A stretch of 64,000 nt of DNA, taken from positions 1-64,000 of the forward strand of contig JABYQR010000083.1 of assembly GCA_022592445.1 (NCBI GenBank). The letters are read 5' to 3'. The stretch comes from Cytidiella melzeri (taxonomy: Eukaryota; Basidiomycota; Agaricomycetes; Polyporales; Irpicaceae). Shown piece by piece: positions 48,878 to 59,329 of the stretch (positions are counted from its first letter, which is position 1; each line of letters starts with the position of its first letter). A program made the translations under genes and the position numbers. The notes beneath the pieces were generated by a model that was given only the letters and a program-made list of their open reading frames with translations, had not been told where the DNA came from and did not search any database.

Positions 48878-50473
48878 TCAACTCACAGGCGTCCACTCCC
48901 ATCCACCACACCTGAAATATTCTACGACCAGATCGCCGTCCTCACCATCCTTGCTATCAACAACCTTCCCGTCTTTCCCAACATACCTCATCTGCACATG
49001 CTTCCCATCCTGGTATGCCCCACCTAGGACAGTCATGCATTTCTGCGCGAACGCCTCCCTGTCGTGATCTGAGTCTGCGCGGATGGACTTGTCGCGCAAC
49101 GGGCGGAGAATGACGACATCCAGTGTCGCAGGTGATGAAGGGGCAGGAGGAAGTGAGGCGAAGAGGGGAGTGATCCTGAACGCAGGCTCAAGCCGGTCAA
49201 CGTTCACCGTGGAGAGAAAGTACGCGAAGGGACCCTCGAGCGTCGCAGCGCCGCCGTCCTGGTACGGTACGAACTTGTTCTGGGAGGCCTCGTATATCTG
49301 TACAGCCGCGGGTTCACTGCTGGAAGGGGGTAGAAGTTTGACAGAGGCATTGTACCAGCGAGTAATGTTCTGATGTGCAGCGACCTTGAATCGCTCGATG
49401 CCAGGGTGTGTAGCTCTGAGAGCCTCCGAGTCATGCAGGATTGATGCGTGCAACGCAGTCGACGCTACGACTGCGGAAATCGATGATGTCTCGCGTTGTT
49501 TCCCATCCTTGCTTGTGAGAGTCGTCTTGGCCACTGTGAGCGAACGGAACGGGCTGTACTTGCTCTTCTTGGTCTTGCTTTTGTCCTCTTGAATGAAATC
49601 ATCTTTGGTAAGGAAGTCATTTTCGGTGAGAAAAGCTGTTTTGGGCAGAAAATCGTCCTTCGTAAGGAGCTGTGCGTCTTGTATGAAGTGGTCCTTGGTC
49701 AGGAAAGCTTCCTTCGGGATGAAATTATCCTTTCGGAGCAGTTGCTCCTTCGGGATGAAATCATCCTTGGTAAGGAAAGCATCTTTCGTTAACGGAGCGC
49801 TGTCTATGTTGAACGCTTCTTCCTTGAGCAGATCGTCCTTGGTCAGGAAGGACTCCATTGGAAGGAAGTCGTCCTTGCTAAGGCGGGAATCATCTTGCAG
49901 GAAGTCGTCCTTGGTAAGCATCTGAGCGTTCTGGATGAAATCATCCTCTGTGAGGAATGCGTCCTTCGAGAGGAATGCACCGACTTTGAGAAAAGCGCTT
50001 TGCGGAAGAAATGCTTCATCGGTGAGAAATCCGCGAACGGACATCAGCTTCTGCTCGTCTGTTCCCAAATCGGAGGCAGTCTCCGGGAACAGTGAAGCGT
50101 AGAGGGCATTGGCTGTCCCGCACGGCACGAGGGCAAACTTGATATCGCGTCCACGCGTATCTGGTGCGGAGTGGTAAAGCGCAGACACAATCTCGTGCAG
50201 TGTTCCATCGCCTGACGCCAGAACGACATTGATCGGACCGTCGACTTTCTTGAGGAAGTCTACGATTAGTTCTCCAGCATGACCTGGATGAGTGGTTTCG
50301 ACGACATTCTCTGGCTCGTAACCCCCACCCTGAAGCATGGTGATGACATTGTCGTTGATGAACGTCTTTGCTTTTCCGTCGCCACACACAGGGTTATATA
50401 TGACCAAAAGGTTCGATGAGGAAGGCATGTCGGGTCTAGTGCGCGCATGTAAGCAATGAGCGTTGTCGGTCAT
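48878..50473 (-). CDS. Diacylglycerol/sphingoid-base kinase-domain protein with hexapeptide repeat insert
   Basis: Single-exon gene of 531 codons. The N-terminal DAGK catalytic half (residues 16-135) has NLLVIYNPVCGDGKAKTFIN, VVLASGDGTLHEIVSALY (nucleotide loop) and FALVPCGTANALYASLFP, as in lipid kinases of the sphingosine/ceramide-kinase type. Residues 149-298 are 25 uninterrupted hexads with a consensus alternating between FLTKDD and FIPKEA (nt 49580-50029). Residues 330-531 resume the C-terminal lobe: SISAVVASTALHASILHDSE, RFKVAAHQNITRWY, FAYFLSTVNVDRLEPAFRI, DVVILRPLRD and EYFRCGGWEWTPV. Without the insert the protein would be about 380 residues, close to an ordinary family member. The substrate lipid is unknown. 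The start could instead be Met16 (50428). Confidence 0.85.
   Translation of the reverse strand: MTDNAHCLHARTRPDMPSSSNLLVIYNPVCGDGKAKTFINDNVITMLQGGGYEPENVVETTHPGHAGELIVDFLKKVDGPINVVLASGDGTLHEIVSALYHSAPDTRGRDIKFALVPCGTANALYASLFPETASDLGTDEQKLMSVRGFLTDEAFLPQSAFLKVGAFLSKDAFLTEDDFIQNAQMLTKDDFLQDDSRLSKDDFLPMESFLTKDDLLKEEAFNIDSAPLTKDAFLTKDDFIPKEQLLRKDNFIPKEAFLTKDHFIQDAQLLTKDDFLPKTAFLTENDFLTKDDFIQEDKSKTKKSKYSPFRSLTVAKTTLTSKDGKQRETSSISAVVASTALHASILHDSEALRATHPGIERFKVAAHQNITRWYNASVKLLPPSSSEPAAVQIYEASQNKFVPYQDGGAATLEGPFAYFLSTVNVDRLEPAFRITPLFASLPPAPSSPATLDVVILRPLRDKSIRADSDHDREAFAQKCMTVLGGAYQDGKHVQMRYVGKDGKVVDSKDGEDGDLVVEYFRCGGWEWTPVS
49580..50029 (-). repeat. 25 tandem 18-nt coding repeats (hexapeptide array)
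   Basis: In-frame array inside the lipid-kinase gene. Every sixth residue is aromatic or aliphatic and is followed by Leu or Ile in nearly all units; units such as FLTKDD, FIPKEA, FIQDAQ and FLPKTA recur. No indel breaks the six-residue period. Nucleotide copies have diverged while the amino-acid pattern is kept, suggesting selection on the protein rather than recent expansion. Confidence 0.9.
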
Positions 50474-50747
50474 TAATAGAATATGACACTTACTCGTAAG
50501 CTTGCAGGAAGATGACTGAGATCAGTGTTATAAGGTTGAGTAGGCGCGAGTCTGGACGCCGCGCGCGGTAACTAAATTTGAGAAGGAGGGCTAACAGATC
50601 CGCCGGTGTCGGTGAGTTTGGTATAAGAAACCGTGTAGGTTCTAGACAGTGACGGCTAGCGTGAGGACTGTGGGCTGCACTGGGGAGAGACCGTTTTGGC
50701 TCACCTTTGTTTCTCTACACTCAGGCTGTAACACAGACTTAACGGAC

Positions 50748-50812
50748 GAGGAGGGGGAGGAGGAGGAGGAGGAGGAGGAGGAGGAGGAGGAGGAGGAGGA
50801 GGAGGAGGAGAG
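50748..50812 (+). repeat. (GGA)n microsatellite
   Basis: About 18 perfect GGA units (50757-50810) plus imperfect flanks, in the interval between the divergent lipid-kinase and NIT2 genes. It makes a Glu-rich chance ORF on the plus strand. Purine/pyrimidine tracts like this can act as nucleosome-excluding promoter elements. Confidence 0.9.
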
Positions 50813-50959
50813 AGATGAGAGAGAGACGCCTGCAGTGGAGAAGCACCTCTTATTTCGAAATTCGAATGGCGCAAATCGTTATCTGCGGATCATTCGTCGT
50901 GCCTGGGCGTCTTTGCCATGATCTCCGGACAAGGTGCTGCACGTGACCCACACTGAGTA

Positions 50960-52507
50960 ATGTTCCTCCTCGTCAGTCGCCAGTGGCATCTGCGCTTTGT
51001 CTTGCCACGCTCTGCGACCAAGCTGTACACAATGTCAACTTTGCCTCCGACGTTTAAGCCTTTTAACCTCGCGCTGGTGCAGCTCGGCCAGATCACAGCG
51101 GACAAGTCTGGTCAGTGCGTGAGACAGAACCGTCGTCTACCACACAATCTGAAGTGGAGATGATAGCAAACCTCCAGCATGCGAGGGACATGATCTTGAA
51201 AGCTGCACAAGGGAGCGCGAATGACGAGAAACCCGATGTCATTGTTTTACCTGTGAGCTGCTATCGTCTACAATCGCAATTTCTCGCCTAAACTACTGGC
51301 TCTTAGGAATGTTTCAACTCGCCGTACGGACATGTCCACTTCCCAGTCTACGCTGAGACAATCGGATTTGAGCCTGGGAAGCAGTTTGAGACTGGAAAGA
51401 CGGAGAGCGAATCTGTCAAAGTGCTCTCAGAAACCGCGAAAGAGACTGGTATTTGGCTAATTGGGGGTACGTTCATGTCCAATCCTCACGCTCTATGCTC
51501 AGTAGTTCTGCAGGTACCATTCCGGAACGAGCGATTGATGGAAAGTTGTATAACACTGCGGTTGTGTTCTCTCCAGAAGGTCGTTATGTCGATTTCGTCG
51601 CTGCGCTTAGTGCTTATCGCTAGGTTTGCTCACCCAGGTGAGCTGGTCGCGACCCATCGGAAAGTACACCTCTTCGATATAGACATTCCTGGGAAAATCA
51701 AATTCAAGGCAAGTCGTCAAAAGATCGATATGCTTTCCTTACTCACTGCAGTGTGTCAAATAGGAGAGTGAGACTTTGACCGGTGGCTCATCTAACACCT
51801 GGTTCGACACTCGTGAGTTCTGGCTGGAGACGTCGTCGCAGCTGCTCAAGCCTGACGAGATCAAATCAGCTTTTGCACGTATAGGTCTTGGGATTTGTTA
51901 TGACGTTCGCTTCCCCGAATTGGCTGCCATATCTGCTCGGAACGGCTGTCAGGTATGCATATACCCGGGGGCCTTTAACACAACTACGGGCCCTCTTCAC
52001 TGGGAGCTGCTGCAACGCGCAAGGTGAGAAAATCAAGGCACCTCCATCCGCTTGTTTATCGACGGAGCTTGCAGAGCGATAGACAACGAGATATATTTCG
52101 CGATGTGCAGCCCTGCAAGAGATGTAACAGCTCCATATCATGCAGTACGTTTCTCATAATAGGTTCGGAACCGTCGCGTTGCTTAATACGAACTTGACGC
52201 AGTGGGGACACTCGATGGTGGTTAATCCCATGTATGTGTGTCGTTCCTCGGTGGGAGTATGAAGAATGCTGACTTATGACCTACGACTGTGGATCCGCAG
52301 GGGGGAAGTCATCGCTGAGACAGAACACGACGAAGATATCGTGTATGCACACATCGGCGCGTGACGTTCTACAGATGCGACACATTGTACTTTCACTGAC
52401 TCATATACCATACAGATCCTGAAACCTTTGCTCAAACTCGCGCAGGCATACCGGTCACGACGCAGCGCAGGTTCGACGTGTATCCGGATGTCAGTAAAAA
52501 TGAATAA
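50960..52507 (+). CDS. NIT2: Omega-amidase / Nit2-like nitrilase-superfamily hydrolase
   Basis: Hydrolyses the omega-amides of alpha-keto acids such as alpha-ketoglutaramate. The conserved protein starts at the second ATG (51032, [20 protein letters not shown]). The first ATG (50960) adds 24 residues, [18 protein letters not shown] onward, basic and without acids, like a mitochondrial presequence. The catalytic triad is complete: Glu in [11 protein letters not shown], Lys in [13 protein letters not shown] and Cys in [85 protein letters not shown] and the tail [18 protein letters not shown] also match. About ten short introns. Confidence 0.92.
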
Positions 52508-52765
52508 AACAGAGAAGCGGTCAGGTTTAACATTAGCTCTCTGTAAAGTAGCATGGGTGTCAGGATGTAACTACATATATGCACGAGAACGCAACCTCGC
52601 GTATTTTCATGCACCAGTAAGTACATAAACGCGTTGAGGTGAGTTTGGACGCCCATACAGGCTCGTAGTGCATCTCTCTTGAACCACAGCCGCCATCTGC
52701 CCTCATTGCGGAATAATCGACAGACTGTGTACTGTCATTGAGCTACCCAAATCATAAGAGAGGAT

Positions 52766-55729
52766 ATGGCCATCGAAACACAGGAACGCGCAGCCCGCCC
52801 AGAGCTACGAACACTAACGACACTCCCTGACATCCTTGCCGCACTCTCTATCCTTGAACAGGAAGAAACCGATGTTTCAACGGCCCTATCCGAGCTCTTG
52901 GCCGACAAGAAACCAATCGTCGAGTCGCTGAGTCGTCTGCAGGCTCTCGCACCTCGCCTGAACGAACTATACGATGAAGCCACCGCGCTCTCTGGTACCG
53001 TCTCAGCTACAGCAAAAACTGCAGATCGCGTCGGAGGGAGGGTGCGCTTGCTAGATGAGGAGATGAAGAGGGTACGTGAGGCCGGGGAAAGGGTAGGGCA
53101 GGTCATGGACCTCAAGGTGCGTCTTCCTACAATGTAATCCTATACTTACCAGCAGCCCACTGACCTTGGCTGTGCATAGTCTTCCCTGGCGGCACTACAG
53201 TCCTCCATGGAGTCGCAAGACTGGGAGTCCGCTACACGGCATTGTGCTCGTGCCATGGCCATACCCTTGGACGTCACATCCGGCCCATTCGCAGAAACAG
53301 CAGTTGTCAGTCTCAGTCCTTGTCGGTGCAGTTCATCTCGCACCCTAATGTCTCATTTTTTTCATTTGATCACTGAAGATTCCATGCCTGTCCACCAATG
53401 TATATTTCTAGCCTACAGCCGAAAATCCTCTCCCACCAGCACAAACTCTTCAAACAGCACGTGAGACGCTGCTCCGGGTATTTTGCGAACAGTTTGACAA
53501 GGCGTCGACCTCAAGGGATGCGGCTGCAACGAGTAGGTTTTTCAAACTCTTTCCTGCCATTGGATGGGAGGAGGAAGGGTTGCAGGCTTATGCAGCGTTT
53601 GTGGTAAACCTGGTAAAGGTGAGGGCACCGGCTTCTGCCAAGGGTACGTCCTGTCCCTCCGTCACGTTGTCTCTTGAGTCTCGGCGTTGTGACTTGTGCT
53701 GATGCGCCAAACGGTCTTAGCTTCGTCACCGCTATATTTCATCACATCCCTCACGGCGCTGTTCGAGAGTATTGCGTTGATCGTGGACCAGCACCAGCCT
53801 GTTGTAGAAAAGTACTATGGGATAGGAAAGATGGGGAGCGTTTTGGAGCGTCTGCTACAAGAGTCTGATCGGGTGACAAAGAGTCTAATCGATAGTTGGA
53901 TTGAAGAGCGCTCCATGAGGCGCAAGGTATGTTTGTTGCAGCATGTGAATCTTGGTGAGCTAATAAGTATAGCTTTGTAGTTGTCAGACGTAGCCAATTC
54001 GACGTTCCAAACCCTTGTCACTTCTTCTGCGCCCCCGCCGATGCGGAGGGCGGTGTCGAGTATGAACGTCGTCGAGGAGGATACAGTGGATGCAAGGGAG
54101 ATCGATAAAGTCATTACGGAAGTAGCTGCAATGGGCGGCCGATGGAGCATGTTCCGCAAGTTCTTGTATGACAGGTTCAAGGTAAGGGCATCCACTTTTT
54201 TTGGAGAGATATGTAAGACCTGAAGAATCATTTAGACACAGGAGGAGGACATCCAAAATGAGGCTGAGAACGAGGAACCCAGTCTTTCAACCGACACTGC
54301 TGCTGCTGAATTGAAGCAACCTGCCGAAGACGGCAAAGGCACGTCCGAAGCGATTGAAGCCGTAGAAAAGTGCGCCACTCGTCAGCTTTTGCAAGACGCA
54401 TTAGGCACATACTATGTACCTCTCGAAGTATGGTATGCGCGCACGATCATTGATAAGGTGTGTGTCAAGCACCTTGAGATTGTTTACTAATTTGACAGCA
54501 AGAGTCAGGCGCACATGCTCTCAAAACCAGATCTCACACAGTTTCCCATAATCACGACCACACCTGATGACGCGTTTTATATACTGAAACTCGTTTTAAA
54601 CAGACTGCTGTCTTGTGGAGATCCCAGAACCGTGGAAAAGACCTCAGAATCACTCCGCGAAGTCATGGACCGTGATTATGCAGGTGTCATCAAGAAGAAA
54701 CTGGACGATGTGTATAGAACAGGTGGCGCAGGGCCTGCGACACGGGGTGAGAAGGAGAGTCGGCAAGGATTTATTGTGAGTACATGGCAGACATGCACAG
54801 TACGGAAAGTCATCAAGCTGTCGTTCAGATATTGCTGAATGATTTGGATATCTCCTCCTCCCACATGGAACGCCTGATAAAGGACTTGGTGACCTCCGAC
54901 GCAATATCACAAAACTTCCTTGACTCTGAAGTGGAAGCTGTGAGAAGCAGTATCTCGTCTTTCACCAACCTTGTACCAAGGTTCAGGTCAACACTGCGCG
55001 TAAGTGAATCCTGCCGTGGTTCGCGTATGAAGTTCCGTGTTAATATTCGATGGGCAGGCCGGTATCGAACAGCTATTCAACCAACTGCTCCGTCCAAAAC
55101 TGCGTATGTTTATCCCGGATGTCTACAAAGATGTATCGTATGTGTTGGATGATGACTCTTACGCCACTGCGGAGTATAACGACGTAGTCCGCAAACGCTT
55201 TATCAAGGCTTGGGAAGGTCTTGTAGAAGGCTACAAGGTAATTTCTGCAGTGTTTCCTCTTGATCATACAACATGTCGCTTGAACACCAAACGCACTAGG
55301 ACACGTTCACTGAGAGCAACTACCGCTTGTTCTTCGGGCTCGCGCTGGACGTGCTCGTGAGGCCCTGGGAGAAATTCGTAACGGCTCTCAAATATACCGA
55401 GGTATGTTCTTCGCCATCTCTTATCTTCAACGACAATTCTGATACTATTGCATAGCTCGGTGCAGTACGGTTTGATCGAGATTTGAGGGCCATCACGACG
55501 TATCTGTTTTCACAAACCACCTTTGGCGACGTGCGAGAGAAGTTCCTGCGGCTGCAGCAGATTTCTACGCTGCTCAATCTTGATTCTGTACGTGCGCTTT
55601 TGAGATGTGATTATGTCAACGCTGACTCTGAGTTAGGAGGAAGACGTGGATGAGTTCTACAACGGCTCTGGGATTAGTTGGAAGCTCAATGAGCAGGAAG
55701 CTCGTATGGTTGGTGGACTACGTGTGTAG
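52766..55729 (+). CDS. COG4: Conserved oligomeric Golgi complex subunit 4
   Basis: Lobe A subunit of the COG tether, which acts in retrograde intra-Golgi vesicle traffic. The N-terminal coiled coil (about 20-130) contains LTTLPDILAALSILEQEETD, SLSRLQALAPRLNELYDEAT and VRLLDEEMKRVREAGERVGQ. Next come SSLAALQSSMESQDWESATR, LLRVFCEQFDKASTSRDAAA, FFKLFPAIGWEEEGLQAYAA, LTALFESIALIVDQHQPVVE and YYGIGKMGSVLERLLQESD. The C-terminal helical bundle includes FYILKLVLNRLLSCGDPRTV, LLNDLDISSSHMERLIKDLV, LRPKLRMFIPDVYKDVSYVL, LFFGLALDVLVRPWEKFVTA and FDRDLRAITTYLFSQTTFGD. It ends KFLRLQQISTLLNLDS and EDVDEFYNG. About 17 exons, roughly 780 residues. Membership is clear although sequence conservation is low. 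Confidence 0.88.
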
Positions 55730-55904
55730 ACTTGCTCGTGTGGAATTCATACGTTGACGCACAACATAGATCATGCTCAGTTACTATTCGTGCGGTCTAT
55801 CATCATACATCCATCATGAGCTAAAACTACAGTTCTCGAAATTGACAAGCAAGACGCCGATATATAAGGGTATTGTAATCGCAGCACAATTGCAATTCGT
55901 CGGT

Positions 55905-56862
55905 CTATCCTCGTCGTAGTGCATCCAGACGTGCCTGCAGAGCATCTTCGTCTGAGATTCCACCGCCTCCGCCGCCACCACTATGATCTCCTGATGGTCC
56001 TCCCTCTCCAAGTATGACTGGCTGTCGAGATTCTGTGAGAGGTGATGATATCGCGAGCCCAGTCGGTGCATCTGTGAGCTGCGAAGGTGTCTCAGGATGG
56101 ATGGAACAATGACCCTGAACTCGTAAAACATACCTGCTGGGAGAGGTCGACGCCGATCTCATCCAATACCTGCTTGAGGATTTTGTCGCCCTCCTCTTCT
56201 TCATCTTCCAGACCTTCGTCCATGACATCGTCCACGGCATCTGACATCATCTCTTCTTTCATGTCCATCGTCGCACTCTCCTTCTCGAACTCGTTCATGA
56301 TCCGTTGAATTTGTGGTAGATTCAAGCCGCGGTTCATGGCACCCATAGCCTAAGATTAAACGAGTGTTTCGATGTTAATCACTGTCTCAGTCTGCGGTAC
56401 AGATTCCACATTGCTCACTCTTGTAGCACCGCGCATAGCTTCTGCCATTTGCTGATTACTCCTCAAAGTTTGTATCCGGAGTCCAACAGCTTGTAACTGA
56501 GTGCGCATCTGGTAGAACTTCTGGACGTATCGTCTGGTGCGCACGAGGTCTTTGGCCATGACTTTACATGCATTCTGACCCCCTTTCCGATTAGAGCATA
56601 GTGGGTGGGACCAAACGGCAAATGTACATACCAGCTGTCCAGCCTTTGCACTGCGCTTGATATCCCCCACGAGTTTCTTCTCTTGTTGCTCGAGCTTCGC
56701 CCGTTCACGGTCTAGCTCGCGCTGCGCCTTAGCGAGAGCTCGCTGATGCTGGCGAAGCCGCTCAGCGGGGGTCACTGTCCGTCCAAACAGTGTATCCTAG
56801 ACGTCGAATTCAGTAAGGGCCACCGTTGTAGCAGCATTACGAGACTGACGATAATGTTCATG
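55905..56862 (-). CDS. VPS2: ESCRT-III subunit Vps2/CHMP2
   Basis: Late ESCRT-III subunit that caps Snf7 filaments and recruits Vps4 in multivesicular-body sorting and membrane scission. Exon 1 encodes only MNII (56862-56851); splicing to DTLFGRTVTPAERLRQHQRA gives the canonical family start. Basic helix 1/2 includes KAQRELDRERAKLEQQEKK and MAKDLVRTRRYVQKFYQMRT. Next are MGAMNRGLNLPQIQRIMNEF and the acidic helix DEGLEDEEEEGDKILKQVLD. A Gly-rich linker precedes the C-terminal MIM1 motif DEDALQARLDALRRG, the Vps4-binding element. Five exons, about 240 residues. Its start is 64 bp from the divergent CUZ1 start. Confidence 0.93.
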
Positions 56863-56926
56863 GTGGCTGCGGTGGAAGTCGCGTCGCGGAGGCGCTGAGA
56901 GTATCCTTTCTTTGAGAGCCACGGCC

Positions 56927-57920
56927 ATGGACCTACCAGCTATTGGTGCACATTGTGCTCTCGATACCTGCAATGTCAATGATTTCCTCCCTCTTCGTTG
57001 TCGATGCGACAGGCTGTTTTGCAAAGACCACATCGTACCGGAAACTCATTGTTGTACTCTCCTTGAGACAGAAGACAGGCCTTCCAGCTCTACGCCAGAA
57101 CGGCCACTCCAGCGGTGCGCTGCAGCAAGATGCAACAAGCCAAGCTTAGAGGCCTTTGTGACCGATATTGCAAACACGAAGGGTAGGACACCTGCTGTTT
57201 GCGAGCGATGCAAGCAAGCTTTCTGTGCATCGTTCGTATCGCAATGCAATCCTTTTACTGTTAGTCTAATACACAGGCAGGCATCGTACACCAGTGTCAC
57301 ACACATGCACTGCTCCAGATTCTGCACAACAACCTCCCCGCAACGAAGTAGCCAAAGCTATCCTGGCTCAGATCTTTCCGGCAAAATCGACGAGCTCTCC
57401 AACTTCTGCCAGTTCCTCATCCTCCGTCCCAGCGAAGAGAAAGCCAACTACATCTACCAATCCCAGCAAGGCTGCCCAGATACGCCAAGTGGAGTTGATG
57501 AAGATGAGGCATCGCGCTCAGCCTGCCGACCCCAAGGACAAAAACAAGAAAATTCCTATCGGGGAACGGCTGCATGTTAGAGTATCCGCAGACGACAAAC
57601 CCCAAGAGCAGCTTTTCTGGTTTCAAAAGGTGAAGCAGGTATTCAATGTGCTCAACGGCTACTTTTGACAGCAGTGTTTTGGATTAGACGATGGGAACAG
57701 GGAAAGCGGTTGACATCCTCGCGTCGCACCTCGGCATGTCTTCTGACCCATCGGTATGTTGCGTGGTTGTGCTCATGAGAGTAGTGTTGATTTCTCCAAG
57801 CCATTGTATCTCTTCAAAGCCACCCCATCGGAGCAAGATGATGTTAATACAGCACTACAGAATGACAAGCTACTCGCAGATCAAATTGAAGACGGCTATC
57901 ATCTCGTTCTTCGCCATTAG
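56927..57920 (+). CDS. CUZ1: AN1 zinc-finger protein, Cuz1/ZFAND1-like
   Basis: Stress adaptor that in yeast and human links Cdc48/p97 and the proteasome, notably under arsenite. Begins MDLPAIGAHCALDTCNVNDF. AN1 finger 1 continues LPLRCRCDRLFCKDHIV and THCC. AN1 finger 2 has ARCNKPS, VCERCKQAFCASHRTPVSHT and a closing Cys, formed across the intron at about 57227-57285. A Ser-rich linker is followed by AKRKPTTSTNPSKAAQIRQV, then KIPIGERLHVRVSADDKPQE. A UBL-like C-terminus (TMGTGKAVDILASHLGMSSD, PLYLFKATPSEQDDV, IEDGYHLVLRH) ends at 57920. Five exons, about 270 residues. A fragment of its 3' exons is duplicated at 58556-58692. Confidence 0.85.
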
Positions 57921-58048
57921 GATGTTAATGATACGTCCCGCTATTAGAGAGGTTTTGCAGCTTTCATCTTTATTTGGATAACATTTCTCACTTTTTGTCA
58001 TGTCGAGGTTCGCCAGCTCACACCGTTACAATACAACATTCAGATCGC

Positions 58049-58452
58049 ACATAACTCAGCGGTGCTATCCTGAGAATCTCTGCCATGTGCAGCGATACTC
58101 GTCTCAATACTCGACCAACCTTCCTTCTCGTTGGCTAGCGCTGATTCATGGCCCGACTTGTCTGCAACTTCTTTCAGTACTTACCTTCTTCCAGGGCTGG
58201 CAAAATGCACCAAGCCGACCACGAATGGTTGCTCGTCTCAATGTGGATTCTCACTACCGGGAACAATCTCAGCCTCCACGTGACAAATCCCAGCGATTTG
58301 TATAAAGCTGCGCTCAAGGTGTTACTAGACATCAGCCATGTAGCGTGACCGTGCGCGCCCGCCTAGAGAGTCGTACCTTGGTCAAGAAAGAGTTTTGAAA
58401 GTGGAAGCAGAGTGTGCTTTATCAGTGACAAACGTCGTCAAGGCAGACCGGC
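58049..58452 (-). pseudogene. Decayed partial copy of the GNAT acetyltransferase gene
   Basis: This stretch aligns by eye with 61336-61780, the 3' third of the GNAT gene, over nearly its whole length. Shared blocks include ctcagcggtgctat, cttctcgttggct, gacttgtctg, ctagacatcagccatgtagcg and atcagtgacaaac-type sequence. The copy carries many substitutions and indels; one shifts the frame near the stop codon, and the 5' two-thirds of the gene are absent. No start or acetyl-CoA-binding exon remains, so it is non-functional as an enzyme gene. Confidence 0.8.
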
Positions 58453-58555
58453 GAGAATGCGAAGTGACAGCTGCAGTATCCAGTCAAGGTCCCGCAGTTC
58501 GAACGTGTAGCTGCGCACAGAGCGGTCTCATTGAGCGTCCTTCTCATAATGCCCC

Positions 58556-58692
58556 GGTCTTGAGCGTCGTACCTCGGCATGTCTTCTGACCCATCGGTAT
58601 GTACATATGTCATTGCATGAATCACGCTCATAATCATGCGAGTACTTACTAGTACTTGGTCTTGATTTCTCCAAAGCCATTGTGTTTCTTTT
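58556..58692 (+). pseudogene. Duplicated fragment of the CUZ1 3' exons
   Basis: Positions 58564-58602 repeat CUZ1 57721-57759 with about one mismatch, including the exon end and the intron donor (acctcggcatgtcttctgac is identical). Positions 58671-58692 again match the next exon junction (gatttctccaa-gccattgt). The intervening intron-like part is longer and diverged. Only a scrap of the gene is present. Confidence 0.85.
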
Positions 58693-58696
58693 CCAT

Positions 58697-59329
58697 CTAC
58701 CTCTTTAATCGCGGCCTGCGATCGCTCAGCACCTTCGGGTTGACGAATATCAGTAAAGTCACGCGGATGATGCGAGAGTCAGCGATATACGCTCCATAAC
58801 AATTATTTGGTGCATCTGTTAGGTTTGTACCTTTCAATGCCACTATACTGCCACCACATGCGCGGTTCGCGAAAACAACGTTTTGGCTGTGGCACAGAGC
58901 CGTCAGTGGGTAGCCTGAACCCTCAACGAGAAACGTACGCAGTACTGAAGCTGAAGAGGTCTGCGCAAATAGTGAGCAAGGTAGAATCGACACAAGGAAT
59001 GAGAGGTCTCACAGTCTGTTTGACCGAATATGATACTGTCGACTACGTAGGTGCTAGCATTGCCGCCGGTATACCACGTATCCTGGTGTCTATGACGTGC
59101 AAAACAGCCTTAGTACACACTGATGCGAGTATGAGAGGCACGGCGCACAACGATGCAATTGCATCCTGAACGGAGGACAACTAGGCAGTGTGATCGCTTG
59201 AAGACACAGATATTGTACCGGCAGGGCATCCTTGCAGAGGTGATATTCCTTGCGGTTTGCGTAATTGGCAGTTGATGTTGATGACAATGCCGCTGTCGAG
59301 GATACGAAAAGTAGGATAAGCAAATTCAT
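58697..59329 (-). CDS. Putative secreted-protein gene or remnant
   Basis: Function not recognised. The ATG at 59329 opens a good signal-peptide-like start (MNLLILLFVSSTAALSSTST), preceded by a TATA-like tatatttata near 59396. Further blocks on the same strand look protein-like (WYTGGNASTYVVDSIIFGQT; SSASVLRTFLVEGSGYPLTA; DAPNNCYGAYIADSRIIRVT) but lie in different frames and need several introns. It ends at 58697. The later blocks faintly recall C-terminal parts of secreted glycoside hydrolases (GH79-like), which would make this a truncated relic; that is a guess. Confidence 0.3.

Noticed and set aside
50649..50921. Plus-strand ORF with a poly-Glu run
   Set aside because: The run is the (GGA)n microsatellite; the rest has no motif and lies in promoter sequence.
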